From Caryophanales bacterium UBA3631 (GTDB taxonomy: Bacteria > Bacillota_I > Bacilli_A > RF39 > UBA660), in the NCBI GenBank assembly GCA_002374055.1, contig DFLA01000016.1, forward strand, positions 1-62,316: a DNA stretch of 62,316 bases, written 5' to 3'. This document shows positions 8,639 to 16,314 of the stretch, in pieces. The notes beneath the pieces were generated by a model. The model was not told where the DNA came from. It was given only the letters and a program-made list of their open reading frames with translations, and made no database searches. Made by a program: the position numbers and the translations under genes. The first letter of the stretch is position 1. Each line of letters opens with the position of its first letter.

Positions 8639-8815
8639 CTACTTAGAATCAGATGGACAATTAGACTTAATTACTTCTTTAATACCAGTATGTTTTACAC
8701 GATCTTTTTCCTCAGCTCTTTTACCATTATTAAATCTTTTAACATCCCCTGCTAAATAACCAGTAACTCTTCTGATTCTTTCGAATCCTACACCTTCTCC
8801 AACAACTTTTTCCAT
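8639..8815 (-). CDS. Stand-alone glycyl-radical segment of anaerobic ribonucleotide reductase (NrdD C-terminus)
   Basis: This 58-aa protein contains ERIRRVTGYLAGDVKRFNNG and then AEEKDRVKH, which is the C-terminal glycyl-radical segment that normally ends NrdD (RxxGYL ... RVKH). The candidate radical glycine is Gly19, in VTGYL. The preceding nrdD frame ends in a stop, followed by TAAGGAGGATTTTTATG, so this gene has its own ribosome binding site and start and is in a different reading frame. It is therefore a genuine separate gene lying between nrdD and nrdG. The polypeptide must presumably dock into NrdD to rebuild the active site, as YfiD does for damaged pyruvate formate-lyase. Confidence 0.8.
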   Translation of the reverse strand: MEKVVGEGVGFERIRRVTGYLAGDVKRFNNGKRAEEKDRVKHTGIKEVIKSNCPSDSK

Positions 8816-8826
8816 AAAAATCCTCC

Positions 8827-11127
8827 TTAACAATCACAATTCAAACTATTTATAACCTCAAGTGGAACACTATCAAACTCTTTTCTTCCACAACCTGGAC
8901 ATACATCACCTATAACACCAACATATCCACAAACTGGATCTCTATCAACTGGATGATTTATAGCTCCATATCCAATTCCACTTTCCTTCATCAATCTGAT
9001 AACACTTTCAAATGCATCAGTATTCATAACAGTATTACCATCTAACTCAATATAAGTAATATGACCACCATTAGTCAAAGCATGATATGGTGCCTCTAAC
9101 TTAATCTTATCAGCAATACTTACATTATAATAAACTGGTACATGGAATGAGTTAGTATAATAAGCCCTATCAGTAACTCCCTTAATCTTTCCATACACAG
9201 CTCTATCAATATTAACAAATCTTCCAGATAAACCTTCAGCAGGAGTAGCAATTAAAGTAAAATTCAAATTATATTCCTTAGCAAACTCATCAGTCTTATT
9301 TCTCATAAAACCAATTATCTCTAAACCTAATTTTTGAGCCTTAGCACTTTCACCATGATGTTCACCAATTAAAGCCTTCAAAGTCTCAGCAAGACCAATA
9401 AATCCAATAGTTAAACTACCATGTTTTAAAACCTTTCTTAAACGATCAGTAGGTTTCAACTTATCACCATCAGTCCATACACCTTGCTCTAATAAGAATG
9501 GGAAATTATAACATCTCTTACTACATTGAACTTCAAATCTTTCTAATAATTGATCACGAACAAGTTCCATTTTTTCAGATAATTCTTGATAAAAACCATC
9601 CATATCTGCTTTATCTCTATCACCTAAACAAATACCATGTTTAATAGCAATTCTAGGTAAATTAATAGAAGTAAAACTTAAATTACCACGTCCACCAGTT
9701 GTTTCGTTATTTTTATCAGTAACATCACTCATAACACGAGTACGACATCCCATATAACCAACTTCTGTCTTATAATCTCCTTCTTTATAAAAACTCAAAT
9801 TAAAAGGAGCATCAATAAATGAGAAATTAGGGAACAATCTTTTAGCACTAACCTTACAAGCTAACTTAAATAAATCATAATTCTTATCCTCTTTATTATA
9901 ATTAATTCCCTCTTTTACTTTAAATATAGAAACTGGGAATATTGGAGTTTCACCATGACCTAAACCTTCATTAATAGCAAGTAAGAAATTCTCAGTAACC
10001 ATACGTCCTTCAGCACTAGTATCAGTACCAAAATTTATACTAGAAAACGGTACCTGAGCACCAGCACGAGAATGCATAGTATTCAAATTATGAACAAAAG
10101 CCTCCATTGCTTGATAAGTAATACGATTAGTTTTTTCCAAAGCCTTTTCATAACTCTTTTCAAACAATCTGTAAACCGATTCAGATTCTTTATAAAAACT
10201 TTCAAATATACTAATATCAAATTCAATACTATTTAATTTATCAACAATATTTGTTACCTTATCCATATTAACAAAACTAGTTAAATCAGTATAATCTAAT
10301 AAATCATAAATTTGTTGTTTTAATTGTTTTTTAAAAGTCTTTAAAACACCAGGAGCCATATAATAATCAAATGCAGGAATAGACTGTCCACCATGTTGAT
10401 CATTTTGATTAGATTGAATAGCAATAGCAGCAAGTGCTGAATAAGACATAATATCATTTGGCCTTCTCAAATAACCATGACCTGTTGAAAAACCATTCTT
10501 AAACAATCTATCAAGCTCAATTTGCATACAAGTAGTAGTTCCCATAGCAAGGAAATCCATATCGTGAATATGAATATCACCATCATCATGAGCCTCACTA
10601 AATTTTGGTTTCATTAAATATGCCTTAGCAAACTCCTTAGAAATAGTACTACCATACTGTAACATAGTACCCATAGCAGTATCACCATCTACATTGGCGT
10701 TCTCACGTTTAGCATCATCCTCATTAGCAGTCTTCAATCCCAATCCCTCAATAGACTTTAAAAACTTATGAGTTTTCTTCTCATCAAAGAATAACTTACG
10801 AGAATTATTTCTTCTCTCACGATAATCAGCAAAAGAAACACATACATCCTCATAACCCTTATTCTTCATTTCATCTTCTATTAAATCTTGAATTTCTTCA
10901 ATCTTAATTTTATCATTATCGCGAGCCAACTTTTCTATTCTCTTAATAACAGCATGATATACCTTTTGAATATCCTTCTCAGTATATTTAACTTCATCCT
11001 CAGTCGACACACTGTCAAACCCTTTTTTAATCGCAATCGCAATCTTAGTTCCATCAAAATCAACTAACTTTCTGCCATTACGCTTTAAAACTTTTAGATT
11101 TTCTAATAACTCTTCTGTATTAGTCAT
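8827..11127 (-). CDS. nrdD: Anaerobic ribonucleoside-triphosphate reductase, main subunit lacking the radical tail
   Basis: This is a class III ribonucleotide reductase, which makes dNTPs without oxygen. Residues about 1-95 are an ATP-cone (RNGRKLVDFDGTKIAIAI onward). The barrel includes MQIELDRLF, GRGNLSFTSINLPRIAI and LIATPAEGLSGRF. The C-terminus has a zinc-type knuckle, CGYVGVIGDVCPGCGRKE, and ends NSLNCDC. The protein (766 aa) stops where other NrdD proteins continue into the RxxGYL glycyl-radical segment; that segment is in the next gene. The RBS GGAGGAAAAC precedes ATG. The presence of nrdDG indicates anaerobic growth. Confidence 0.95.
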   Translation of the reverse strand: MTNTEELLENLKVLKRNGRKLVDFDGTKIAIAIKKGFDSVSTEDEVKYTEKDIQKVYHAVIKRIEKLARDNDKIKIEEIQDLIEDEMKNKGYEDVCVSFADYRERRNNSRKLFFDEKKTHKFLKSIEGLGLKTANEDDAKRENANVDGDTAMGTMLQYGSTISKEFAKAYLMKPKFSEAHDDGDIHIHDMDFLAMGTTTCMQIELDRLFKNGFSTGHGYLRRPNDIMSYSALAAIAIQSNQNDQHGGQSIPAFDYYMAPGVLKTFKKQLKQQIYDLLDYTDLTSFVNMDKVTNIVDKLNSIEFDISIFESFYKESESVYRLFEKSYEKALEKTNRITYQAMEAFVHNLNTMHSRAGAQVPFSSINFGTDTSAEGRMVTENFLLAINEGLGHGETPIFPVSIFKVKEGINYNKEDKNYDLFKLACKVSAKRLFPNFSFIDAPFNLSFYKEGDYKTEVGYMGCRTRVMSDVTDKNNETTGGRGNLSFTSINLPRIAIKHGICLGDRDKADMDGFYQELSEKMELVRDQLLERFEVQCSKRCYNFPFLLEQGVWTDGDKLKPTDRLRKVLKHGSLTIGFIGLAETLKALIGEHHGESAKAQKLGLEIIGFMRNKTDEFAKEYNLNFTLIATPAEGLSGRFVNIDRAVYGKIKGVTDRAYYTNSFHVPVYYNVSIADKIKLEAPYHALTNGGHITYIELDGNTVMNTDAFESVIRLMKESGIGYGAINHPVDRDPVCGYVGVIGDVCPGCGRKEFDSVPLEVINSLNCDC

Positions 11128-11500
11128 TTTGTTTTCCTCCTACCATCATTTTCAAACTCATTTTATATCAAAAAAATTACCAAGTCAATACATTTTTAAA
11201 AGTTTTTTCATACATTTGTTCGTTATACTATATAAACCCTTATTTTACAATAAAAAACAAAAAACAAAAAAATATGTTAATTTACATTTTGAAAATTTTA
11301 AAAAAATGTAAAAAGAAAAAAAACAGTTTTTTACCGTAAAATAAACGCATAAACCAAAAATTAACATATAAACATTATTTACAAAAAAATCAAAAAAATA
11401 AAGATTAAAAAAAATCAAAAAACGTATTTTTTACATTTTTTGTATAATAGAATTTTTAAAAAAACAAAGTAATATAATATATTACAAGGTGAATCCAAAA
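11128..11500. promoter_or_regulatory. AT-rich intergenic region with the nrd operon control sequences
   Basis: For nrdD (minus strand), TTGACT (11183-11188) pairs with TATAAA (11162-11167) at a tight 15-bp spacing. A LexA-like site lies upstream at 11209-11222. An inverted repeat, TTTACATTTT with AAAAATGTAAA, spans 11281-11312. For the plus-strand gene, TATAAT lies at 11443-11448. The rest is poly-A/T-rich sequence in which I see no convincing gene. Confidence 0.5.
11209..11222. promoter_or_regulatory. Possible LexA (SOS) box upstream of nrdD
   Basis: CATACATTTGTTCG matches the Bacillus-type LexA consensus CGAAC-N4-GTTCG at 8 of 10 fixed positions and shares the ATTT spacer with the candidate box upstream of recA. 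It lies about 20 bp upstream of the -35 element, which is not the classical repressor position. Confidence 0.35.
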
Positions 11501-11887
11501 ATGAAAAATAGAAAAGAAGAAATAAACATATTAAATCTGCAATTAATAACATCACTAATAGTAATAATAACAGTATCAGTATCATTAATACTAACATATA
11601 ATCAAAAACTAAACTTGCAAAACAAAAAAACAATATTTACAAAAAAACAAACACATAACGTTTCATATATAAATAGATTAATAATACTAATAACCTCTAT
11701 AATATTCCTGATAATCAACTACAAACTATATCAAATATCAAAAAAAGAAGGTGAAGACCTAAAAGTCTACTACCTTCAAATAATTGCATCAACTTTAACA
11801 ATAATTGCCTCATTAATAGTATTCTACGTCGTATCAATAGAACCCACAGGAGATGATATAGCAGACATAGAAAATCCAGTTATTTAG
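11501..11887 (+). CDS. Small membrane protein, unknown function
   Basis: This 128-aa protein has a charged N-terminus (MKNRKEEIN) and three predicted membrane segments: LITSLIVIITVSVSLILTY, LIILITSIIFLIINY and YLQIIASTLTIIASLIVFY, with a short acidic tail. I chose the ATG at 11501 because AAGGTGA lies just upstream; an in-frame GTG at 11489 is inside that site. I do not recognise the family. It converges on, and overlaps by 8 bases, the NrnA-like gene. Confidence 0.65.
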   Translation: MKNRKEEINILNLQLITSLIVIITVSVSLILTYNQKLNLQNKKTIFTKKQTHNVSYINRLIILITSIIFLIINYKLYQISKKEGEDLKVYYLQIIASTLTIIASLIVFYVVSIEPTGDDIADIENPVI

Positions 11888-12836
11888 ATTTATACTCGAA
11901 ACAAGCTTTATCCAAAGCCTCAATAATCAAATCAACTTGATCAAAATCCTTAAGCCTAACACCACTTGCAAGCTTATGACCGCCACCGCCAAATTCTTCA
12001 GCAACAGTATTAATAACAGGGCCACGAGACCTAATAGAACCTCTTATAGTATCACCATTTCCCTTATCAATAGAAAACATACCCCAAGCAATAAAATCAT
12101 CAATAAAATTAAAATTATTAACCATATTACCAGCAGTAGCAGCATCAACACCAAATTGATCCAATATATCCTGAGTAACTTTTAAATAAGCAAACCCATT
12201 TTCAGTAACAGTTAAATTATTTGCAATAAACCCTTCAAACTTAACCTCTTTCAAAGGTCTTAAATATAAATTCTCATAAAGAGAAGTAAAATCAATACCA
12301 CTCTCACGAATTAATTTAGAAACAAGTTCAAAAGTCTTACTAGAAGTGTAAGAAAACAAAAACCTATTAGTATCAGCAATAACACCAATATATAACTTCT
12401 CAGCAACCTTCTTATTTAATACCAAACCAGTATTAAAAATAAGTTCCATAACCATCTGAGAAGCACTACAAGAAGTATCATCAATCCACTCTATATCACA
12501 AAACTCTTCAACAAAAGGATGATGATCAATCTTAATAGAATAAGCCGCATCCATATAACCATCAACTCTTTTTTTATTAGGAGTATCAGTTACAATAAGT
12601 AAAGACTTAGACATAATTTCAGGATCGACACTATCAAGACCCCCTAAATACCTAAAACGAGAAGCAGGACTCCCTACAGCATAAACTTTTTTATTAGGAA
12701 AAGTTGCAAGTATAGAATCCTTCAATGCCATCTGACTTCCCAAAGCATCAGGATCAGGTCCCACATGACGAGCAATCACAATACTATCATACTTCTTAAT
12801 TAATTTATAAATCCTCTTACACATTCTTTTACACAT
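11880..12836 (-). CDS. nrnA: DHH/DHHA1 phosphoesterase, NrnA-type
   Basis: Proteins of this type degrade short RNA oligomers (nanoRNA) or 3'-phosphoadenosine phosphate. The 318-aa protein has the first metal motif ARHVGPDPDALGSQ, then ITDTPNKK, the DHH motif IKIDHHPFVEEF, and the C-terminal DHHA1 substrate motif GGGGHKLASG, all in family order. Members of the same superfamily can instead hydrolyse cyclic dinucleotides, so the substrate is inferred. A start at 12836 (MCKRMCKR) avoids overlap with ackA; the next Met 12 bases in is also possible. Its position behind ackA suggests one transcript. Confidence 0.85.
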   Translation of the reverse strand: MCKRMCKRIYKLIKKYDSIVIARHVGPDPDALGSQMALKDSILATFPNKKVYAVGSPASRFRYLGGLDSVDPEIMSKSLLIVTDTPNKKRVDGYMDAAYSIKIDHHPFVEEFCDIEWIDDTSCSASQMVMELIFNTGLVLNKKVAEKLYIGVIADTNRFLFSYTSSKTFELVSKLIRESGIDFTSLYENLYLRPLKEVKFEGFIANNLTVTENGFAYLKVTQDILDQFGVDAATAGNMVNNFNFIDDFIAWGMFSIDKGNGDTIRGSIRSRGPVINTVAEEFGGGGHKLASGVRLKDFDQVDLIIEALDKACFEYKSK

Positions 12837-12849
12837 AAAAACACACTTT

Positions 12850-14025
12850 CTATAACAAATTATAAGCGTCTCTAGCAATCATAACTTCCTCATCAGTAGG
12901 AATTACATAACAAGGAATCTTGGAATCAGCTGTAGAAATCATACCCTCAGTACCAAAGCATAACTCATTAGCCTTTTCATCTAAATGAATACCTATAACA
13001 CCTAAACGCTTCATAATTTCAGCTCTAAATGGTCTAGACTTCTCACCCATACCAGCAGTAAATACGATCATATCACAACCACCCATTTCAAAATAATACT
13101 TAGCGATATAATCAACTACTCTATCAACAAACATATCACGAGCAAGAATACAACGCTCATCACCATTTTCCCAACCAGAAACAATATCACGAGCATCACT
13201 AAACTTACCACTAATACCTAATAAACCACTTTGTTTATTCATAATAGTATCTAACTCATCAACACTAAATCCCTTTCTTATCATATAAGGTAAAATAGTA
13301 GCATCAATGTCACCACAACGAGTACCCATAACAAGTCCTGCATTAGGAGTTAAACCCATAGAAGTATTAACACACTTACCATTAACTACAGCACTTATAC
13401 TAGCACCACTACCAATATGACAAGTAATCAAACGAGTATCACTTCTACCTAATATTTCATTAGCACGTAAACTTACATACTTATGACTAGTACCATGAGC
13501 ACCAAATCTACGAACATTATACTTACTACACCATTCATAAGGAAGAGCATATAAATACTTGCTTTCCTCCATAGTTTGATGGAATGCAGTATCAAAAACA
13601 ACTACCTGTAATGCATCAGGAAAAACTTCTAATGCAGCACGAATACCAACTAAAGCAGCTGGATTATGTAAAGGAGCAAGAGGTGCAAGCTCCTCAATCT
13701 TAGCCATTACATCATCAGTAACAACTACAGACTTATCAAAATAACTACCACCTTGAACAATACGATGACCCATAGCTTTAATCTCATCCAAAGACTCAAC
13801 AATATTATAAGCCTTTAACTCTTTAACAACAATTTCAAAAGCACTCTTATGATCAGGAACATCAACATGTTTCTCAACCTTATCACCGTTTACTTTCAAA
13901 GTATAAAAACTATCTCCAATACCAATTCTTTCAATATATCCAGAAATCAAAACATTCTCTTCTGGCATCTCATAAGCAGTAAACTTCATAGAAGAACTAC
14001 CTGCATTTATTGATAAAACTTTCAT
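12850..14025 (-). CDS. ackA: Acetate kinase
   Basis: AckA transfers phosphate between acetyl phosphate and ADP, giving ATP and acetate, the final energy-yielding step of mixed-acid fermentation. The 391-aa protein has INAGSSSMKF at the N-terminus (phosphate binding), the substrate loop FDTAFHQTM, RRFGAHGTSHKYV, CHIGSGASI and FTAGMGEKS, all typical. No pta gene is in the window. It has its own promoter and is followed within 14 bases by the NrnA-like gene. Confidence 0.97.
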   Translation of the reverse strand: MKVLSINAGSSSMKFTAYEMPEENVLISGYIERIGIGDSFYTLKVNGDKVEKHVDVPDHKSAFEIVVKELKAYNIVESLDEIKAMGHRIVQGGSYFDKSVVVTDDVMAKIEELAPLAPLHNPAALVGIRAALEVFPDALQVVVFDTAFHQTMEESKYLYALPYEWCSKYNVRRFGAHGTSHKYVSLRANEILGRSDTRLITCHIGSGASISAVVNGKCVNTSMGLTPNAGLVMGTRCGDIDATILPYMIRKGFSVDELDTIMNKQSGLLGISGKFSDARDIVSGWENGDERCILARDMFVDRVVDYIAKYYFEMGGCDMIVFTAGMGEKSRPFRAEIMKRLGVIGIHLDEKANELCFGTEGMISTADSKIPCYVIPTDEEVMIARDAYNLL

Positions 14026-14051
14026 ATCATAACCTCATTTCTACACAAATA

Positions 14052-14080
14052 ATTATAACTTATTTATAAAACATAATCAA
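14052..14080 (-). promoter_or_regulatory. Promoter of ackA
   Basis: TTGATT (14075-14080) and TATAAT (14052-14057) are 17 bp apart on the minus strand, about 30 bases upstream of the ackA start. Confidence 0.75.
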
Positions 14081-14089
14081 TAAAATAAA

Positions 14090-14114
14090 GAAAAAAATAG
14101 ATACTAATGTACCT
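14090..14114 (-). terminator. Terminator after the PadR-hydrolase operon
   Basis: On the minus strand the hairpin is AGGTAC-ATTA-GTATCT (one G-U pair), followed by ATTTTTTT. Confidence 0.7.
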
Positions 14115-14159
14115 ACCTTTCATTATAAAAATAATTTGATAACAAAATGAATAAAATTA

Positions 14160-15122
14160 TTAATGCACTTTTCTACTTATAAAATTATCAATCTTGATTT
14201 TATATTCATCTGTATGATTTTCCCAAATACTAGCATGTTCACTATCATCAACAGTCCAGATTTCCTTATAATCACTACTTATATTATTATAAATCTCTTC
14301 ACCCATAAAAAATGGAGTAACTTGATCAATCGAACTATTAATAATTAAAGTTGGGATGGTTATATTCTTTGCAATTAAAATAGAATTCGCATCACGATAT
14401 GAAAATCCAAGTTTTTGCTTATTTACTATATTACCCAACCACAACATATAATCCGTTGGTATTCCAGTATTCATCTTATCCATTTCAGTTGAAATCATGT
14501 ATTCAACATTTCCCAATGGACAATCAAGTATCATAAAGTCAATATCGCTTTGGGAATCCATACTTGCAACAGCCTGAATAGCAGTTGCGCCACCAAAAGA
14601 AGTACCCCATACTCCAATTTTAATTTTTGGATATTTATGATTAACATAATCTATAAGATCAAGAACATCATATTTTTCCCAATAACCATAAGTTGTTCTT
14701 TCAGCAGTATTTTCATTTGAGCTTCTTTGATCAAAAGTTATTACATCATATCCATTTTGTAAAAAATACTCTGCAATAGGATAATTAGTATATCTATTAC
14801 CACCAAGACCATGTATCATTAATACAACCTTTTCATGTTTCTCAGAAGAACTTATATACTCCCCTGGAATAATATGACTATCAAATGTAGAAACAATAGA
14901 AATTGGTTCAAAAATATATTTTTTCTTAAATTCAACTGGATCCATTTTCATTGTTTGCCAAAAACTATCCTTAACATCACTAGTTTCATCACAAGTAACA
15001 AGTTGAGTAGACCCTTCAAACACCTGAATACCTATATAATATGATCCACCAACCACTAACAATATCAAAACTATCAATATAATAGAAAAAATAAATAAAA
15101 TTTTCTTACGATTCTTTTTCAT
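14160..15122 (-). CDS. Membrane-anchored alpha/beta hydrolase
   Basis: The 320-aa protein has a basic N-terminus followed by a single membrane helix (residues about 7-33, ILFIFSIILIVLILLVVGG), so the enzyme domain is probably outside the cell. The hydrolase core shows MIHGLGGNRYTNYP (oxyanion region), VITFDQRSSN, the nucleophile elbow GVWGTSFGG with Ser in GTSFG, and late Asp (SSIDQVTPF) and His (DDSEHASIW) for a complete catalytic triad. The substrate is unknown. It overlaps the PadR regulator gene by 17 bases, so PadR probably controls it. Confidence 0.85.
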   Translation of the reverse strand: MKKNRKKILFIFSIILIVLILLVVGGSYYIGIQVFEGSTQLVTCDETSDVKDSFWQTMKMDPVEFKKKYIFEPISIVSTFDSHIIPGEYISSSEKHEKVVLMIHGLGGNRYTNYPIAEYFLQNGYDVITFDQRSSNENTAERTTYGYWEKYDVLDLIDYVNHKYPKIKIGVWGTSFGGATAIQAVASMDSQSDIDFMILDCPLGNVEYMISTEMDKMNTGIPTDYMLWLGNIVNKQKLGFSYRDANSILIAKNITIPTLIINSSIDQVTPFFMGEEIYNNISSDYKEIWTVDDSEHASIWENHTDEYKIKIDNFISRKVH

Positions 15123-15660
15123 GACATACCTCCTTCAATTTCAATAAACATTCGTCACACCAATCAACAACCATTTGAGATCTCCTTCTCCCAAAAGAAA
15201 TAGTAAAATCCCAAAACATAGAACGATATAAATCTTGTAATTCGTCACTATAATAATCAGAACTTTTATCTGCTACTTTAAAACTATCATATTTTTTCTG
15301 ATATGCAACCTTAAGCTTTTCAAAAAAAACTATATTTTCATGAACAGATTTTTCTCCAAGAAAAAAAGTTTTCATAAGAAGTGGAATTCTAACACTCTCT
15401 TTTAAATCACAAGAAAGCCACTCCAACAATTCTATACGTCCATCTTCAGTAATAGAATACATTTTTTTATCAGGTTTTCCATTCTGCTCTACCCATATTC
15501 CACTTATATATCCTGCATTTTCCAATACGATAAGTTCTCTATAAACCTGACTTTTTTGCGCATTCCAAAAATGATTTAAAGAATGACGAAAAGTTTCAAG
15601 AATTTCATATCCATTCATATCAGAATAATTTAAAAGTCCAAGAATACCATATCTTAGCAT
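15106..15660 (-). CDS. PadR-family transcriptional regulator
   Basis: The protein (about 184 aa) begins MLRYGILGLLNYSDMNGYEI, the winged-helix start of PadR proteins, with AQKSQVYRELIVLENAGYI as the recognition region. The C-terminal half (from about residue 90) is the helical dimerisation domain with an LLEWLS segment. PadR proteins repress their own operon until a ligand binds. The start is ambiguous between two adjacent ATGs (15663 and 15660); GGAGG spacing favours the second. A promoter and a perfect inverted repeat lie immediately upstream, and the hydrolase gene is coupled downstream. Confidence 0.9.
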   Translation of the reverse strand: MLRYGILGLLNYSDMNGYEILETFRHSLNHFWNAQKSQVYRELIVLENAGYISGIWVEQNGKPDKKMYSITEDGRIELLEWLSCDLKESVRIPLLMKTFFLGEKSVHENIVFFEKLKVAYQKKYDSFKVADKSSDYYSDELQDLYRSMFWDFTISFGRRRSQMVVDWCDECLLKLKEVCHEKES

Positions 15661-15670
15661 CATACCCTCC

Positions 15671-15692
15671 AATAGTCCATTTGTAGACTATT
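15671..15692. promoter_or_regulatory. Probable PadR operator
   Basis: A perfect inverted repeat, AATAGTC-N8-GACTATT, sits between the -10 element and the ribosome binding site of padR, the place where a bound autorepressor would block transcription. Confidence 0.65.
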
Positions 15693-15695
15693 AAT

Positions 15696-15724
15696 ATAGT
15701 ATCACATACCTCTTAATTTGTCAA
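15696..15724 (-). promoter_or_regulatory. Promoter of the PadR-hydrolase operon
   Basis: Consensus TTGACA (15719-15724) and TACTAT (15696-15701) are separated by exactly 17 bp on the minus strand. The -10 element is adjacent to the inverted-repeat operator. Confidence 0.85.
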
Positions 15725-15752
15725 ACAAAAGCATTACAAAAAAAAGTAAGTA

Positions 15753-16238
15753 TCACTTACCCAAAAACATTTTTTTATACTTTAAAACATTACTTCGAGA
15801 TACACTACCAATCTTAAATAATATATTATCACTCGATATTTTATAAACACAATCCGTTTTAACTATACTATCCTTAGATAAATTATTTAAAGAATCCTTC
15901 TTCAATAAAACATTTGAATCATACTTCAATTTATTCAATCTAGATGAAATAATAAAACCAAAATAATCAAGGGGAACACTAATATTATTATCATCAATAA
16001 TTACAAATAAATGATTATAGCCTATACTACCATCAGGAAATAAAAATTCCTTAACATACACGATATCACCGATACTATATTTAGATAAATACTCTACTTT
16101 GCTTTCACCAATTAAACTTATCGCATCACCATGATGCCACTCCTCTTCAGGAGGATAATCCTTAAAAGCCTCACTTGAATCTTTAACTCTACCAGCTTCA
16201 TAAGCCTTCTTAATAAAATCACTATAATTATTTTTCAT
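15753..16238 (-). CDS. PemK/MazF-like protein with an N-terminal extension
   Basis: The 161-aa protein has GDIVYVKEFLFPDG near residue 57, followed by HLFVIIDDNN, ISVPLDYFGFIISSRL and late KIGSVSRSNVLKYKKMF, resembling the beta-barrel of PemK/MazF mRNA endonucleases or relatives. The first 40 residues (FIKKAYEAGRVKDSSEAF, then PPEEEWHHGD) form a separate segment that might act as a built-in antitoxin or adaptor; that is inference. There is no neighbouring antitoxin gene. AGGTGA precedes ATG. The gene stands alone between padR and lysS. Confidence 0.5.
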   Translation of the reverse strand: MKNNYSDFIKKAYEAGRVKDSSEAFKDYPPEEEWHHGDAISLIGESKVEYLSKYSIGDIVYVKEFLFPDGSIGYNHLFVIIDDNNISVPLDYFGFIISSRLNKLKYDSNVLLKKDSLNNLSKDSIVKTDCVYKISSDNILFKIGSVSRSNVLKYKKMFLGK

Positions 16239-16284
16239 AAATTCACCTCAAATTAATTGTAACTTATAAATTAATTTATTGTCA

Positions 16285-16314
16285 ACAAAAAAATAGTAGA
16301 AAAATCTACTATTT
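16285..16314 (-). terminator. Terminator after lysS
   Basis: Perfect 10-bp arms, AAATAGTAGA and TCTACTATTT, with an AAAA/TTTT loop are followed on the minus strand by a T-run. It overlaps the last codon and stop of lysS. Confidence 0.88.

Noticed and set aside
8639..8835. The NrdD split as a simple frameshift error
   Set aside because: The main frame ends in TAA that overlaps a full AGGAGG site, followed by five T and ATG. A single-base error would not create a well-placed ribosome binding site and start, and the frames do not join by one small indel without reading through the site.
11222..11240. TATACTATATAAACCC as a possible NrdR box for nrdD
   Set aside because: Only the left half resembles the NrdR consensus, and no second box is found at the expected spacing.
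11129..11311. A 60-codon plus-strand reading frame upstream of nrdD
   Set aside because: It lies in poly-A/T sequence, has no ribosome binding site, overlaps the nrdD promoter, and its translation has no protein-like pattern.
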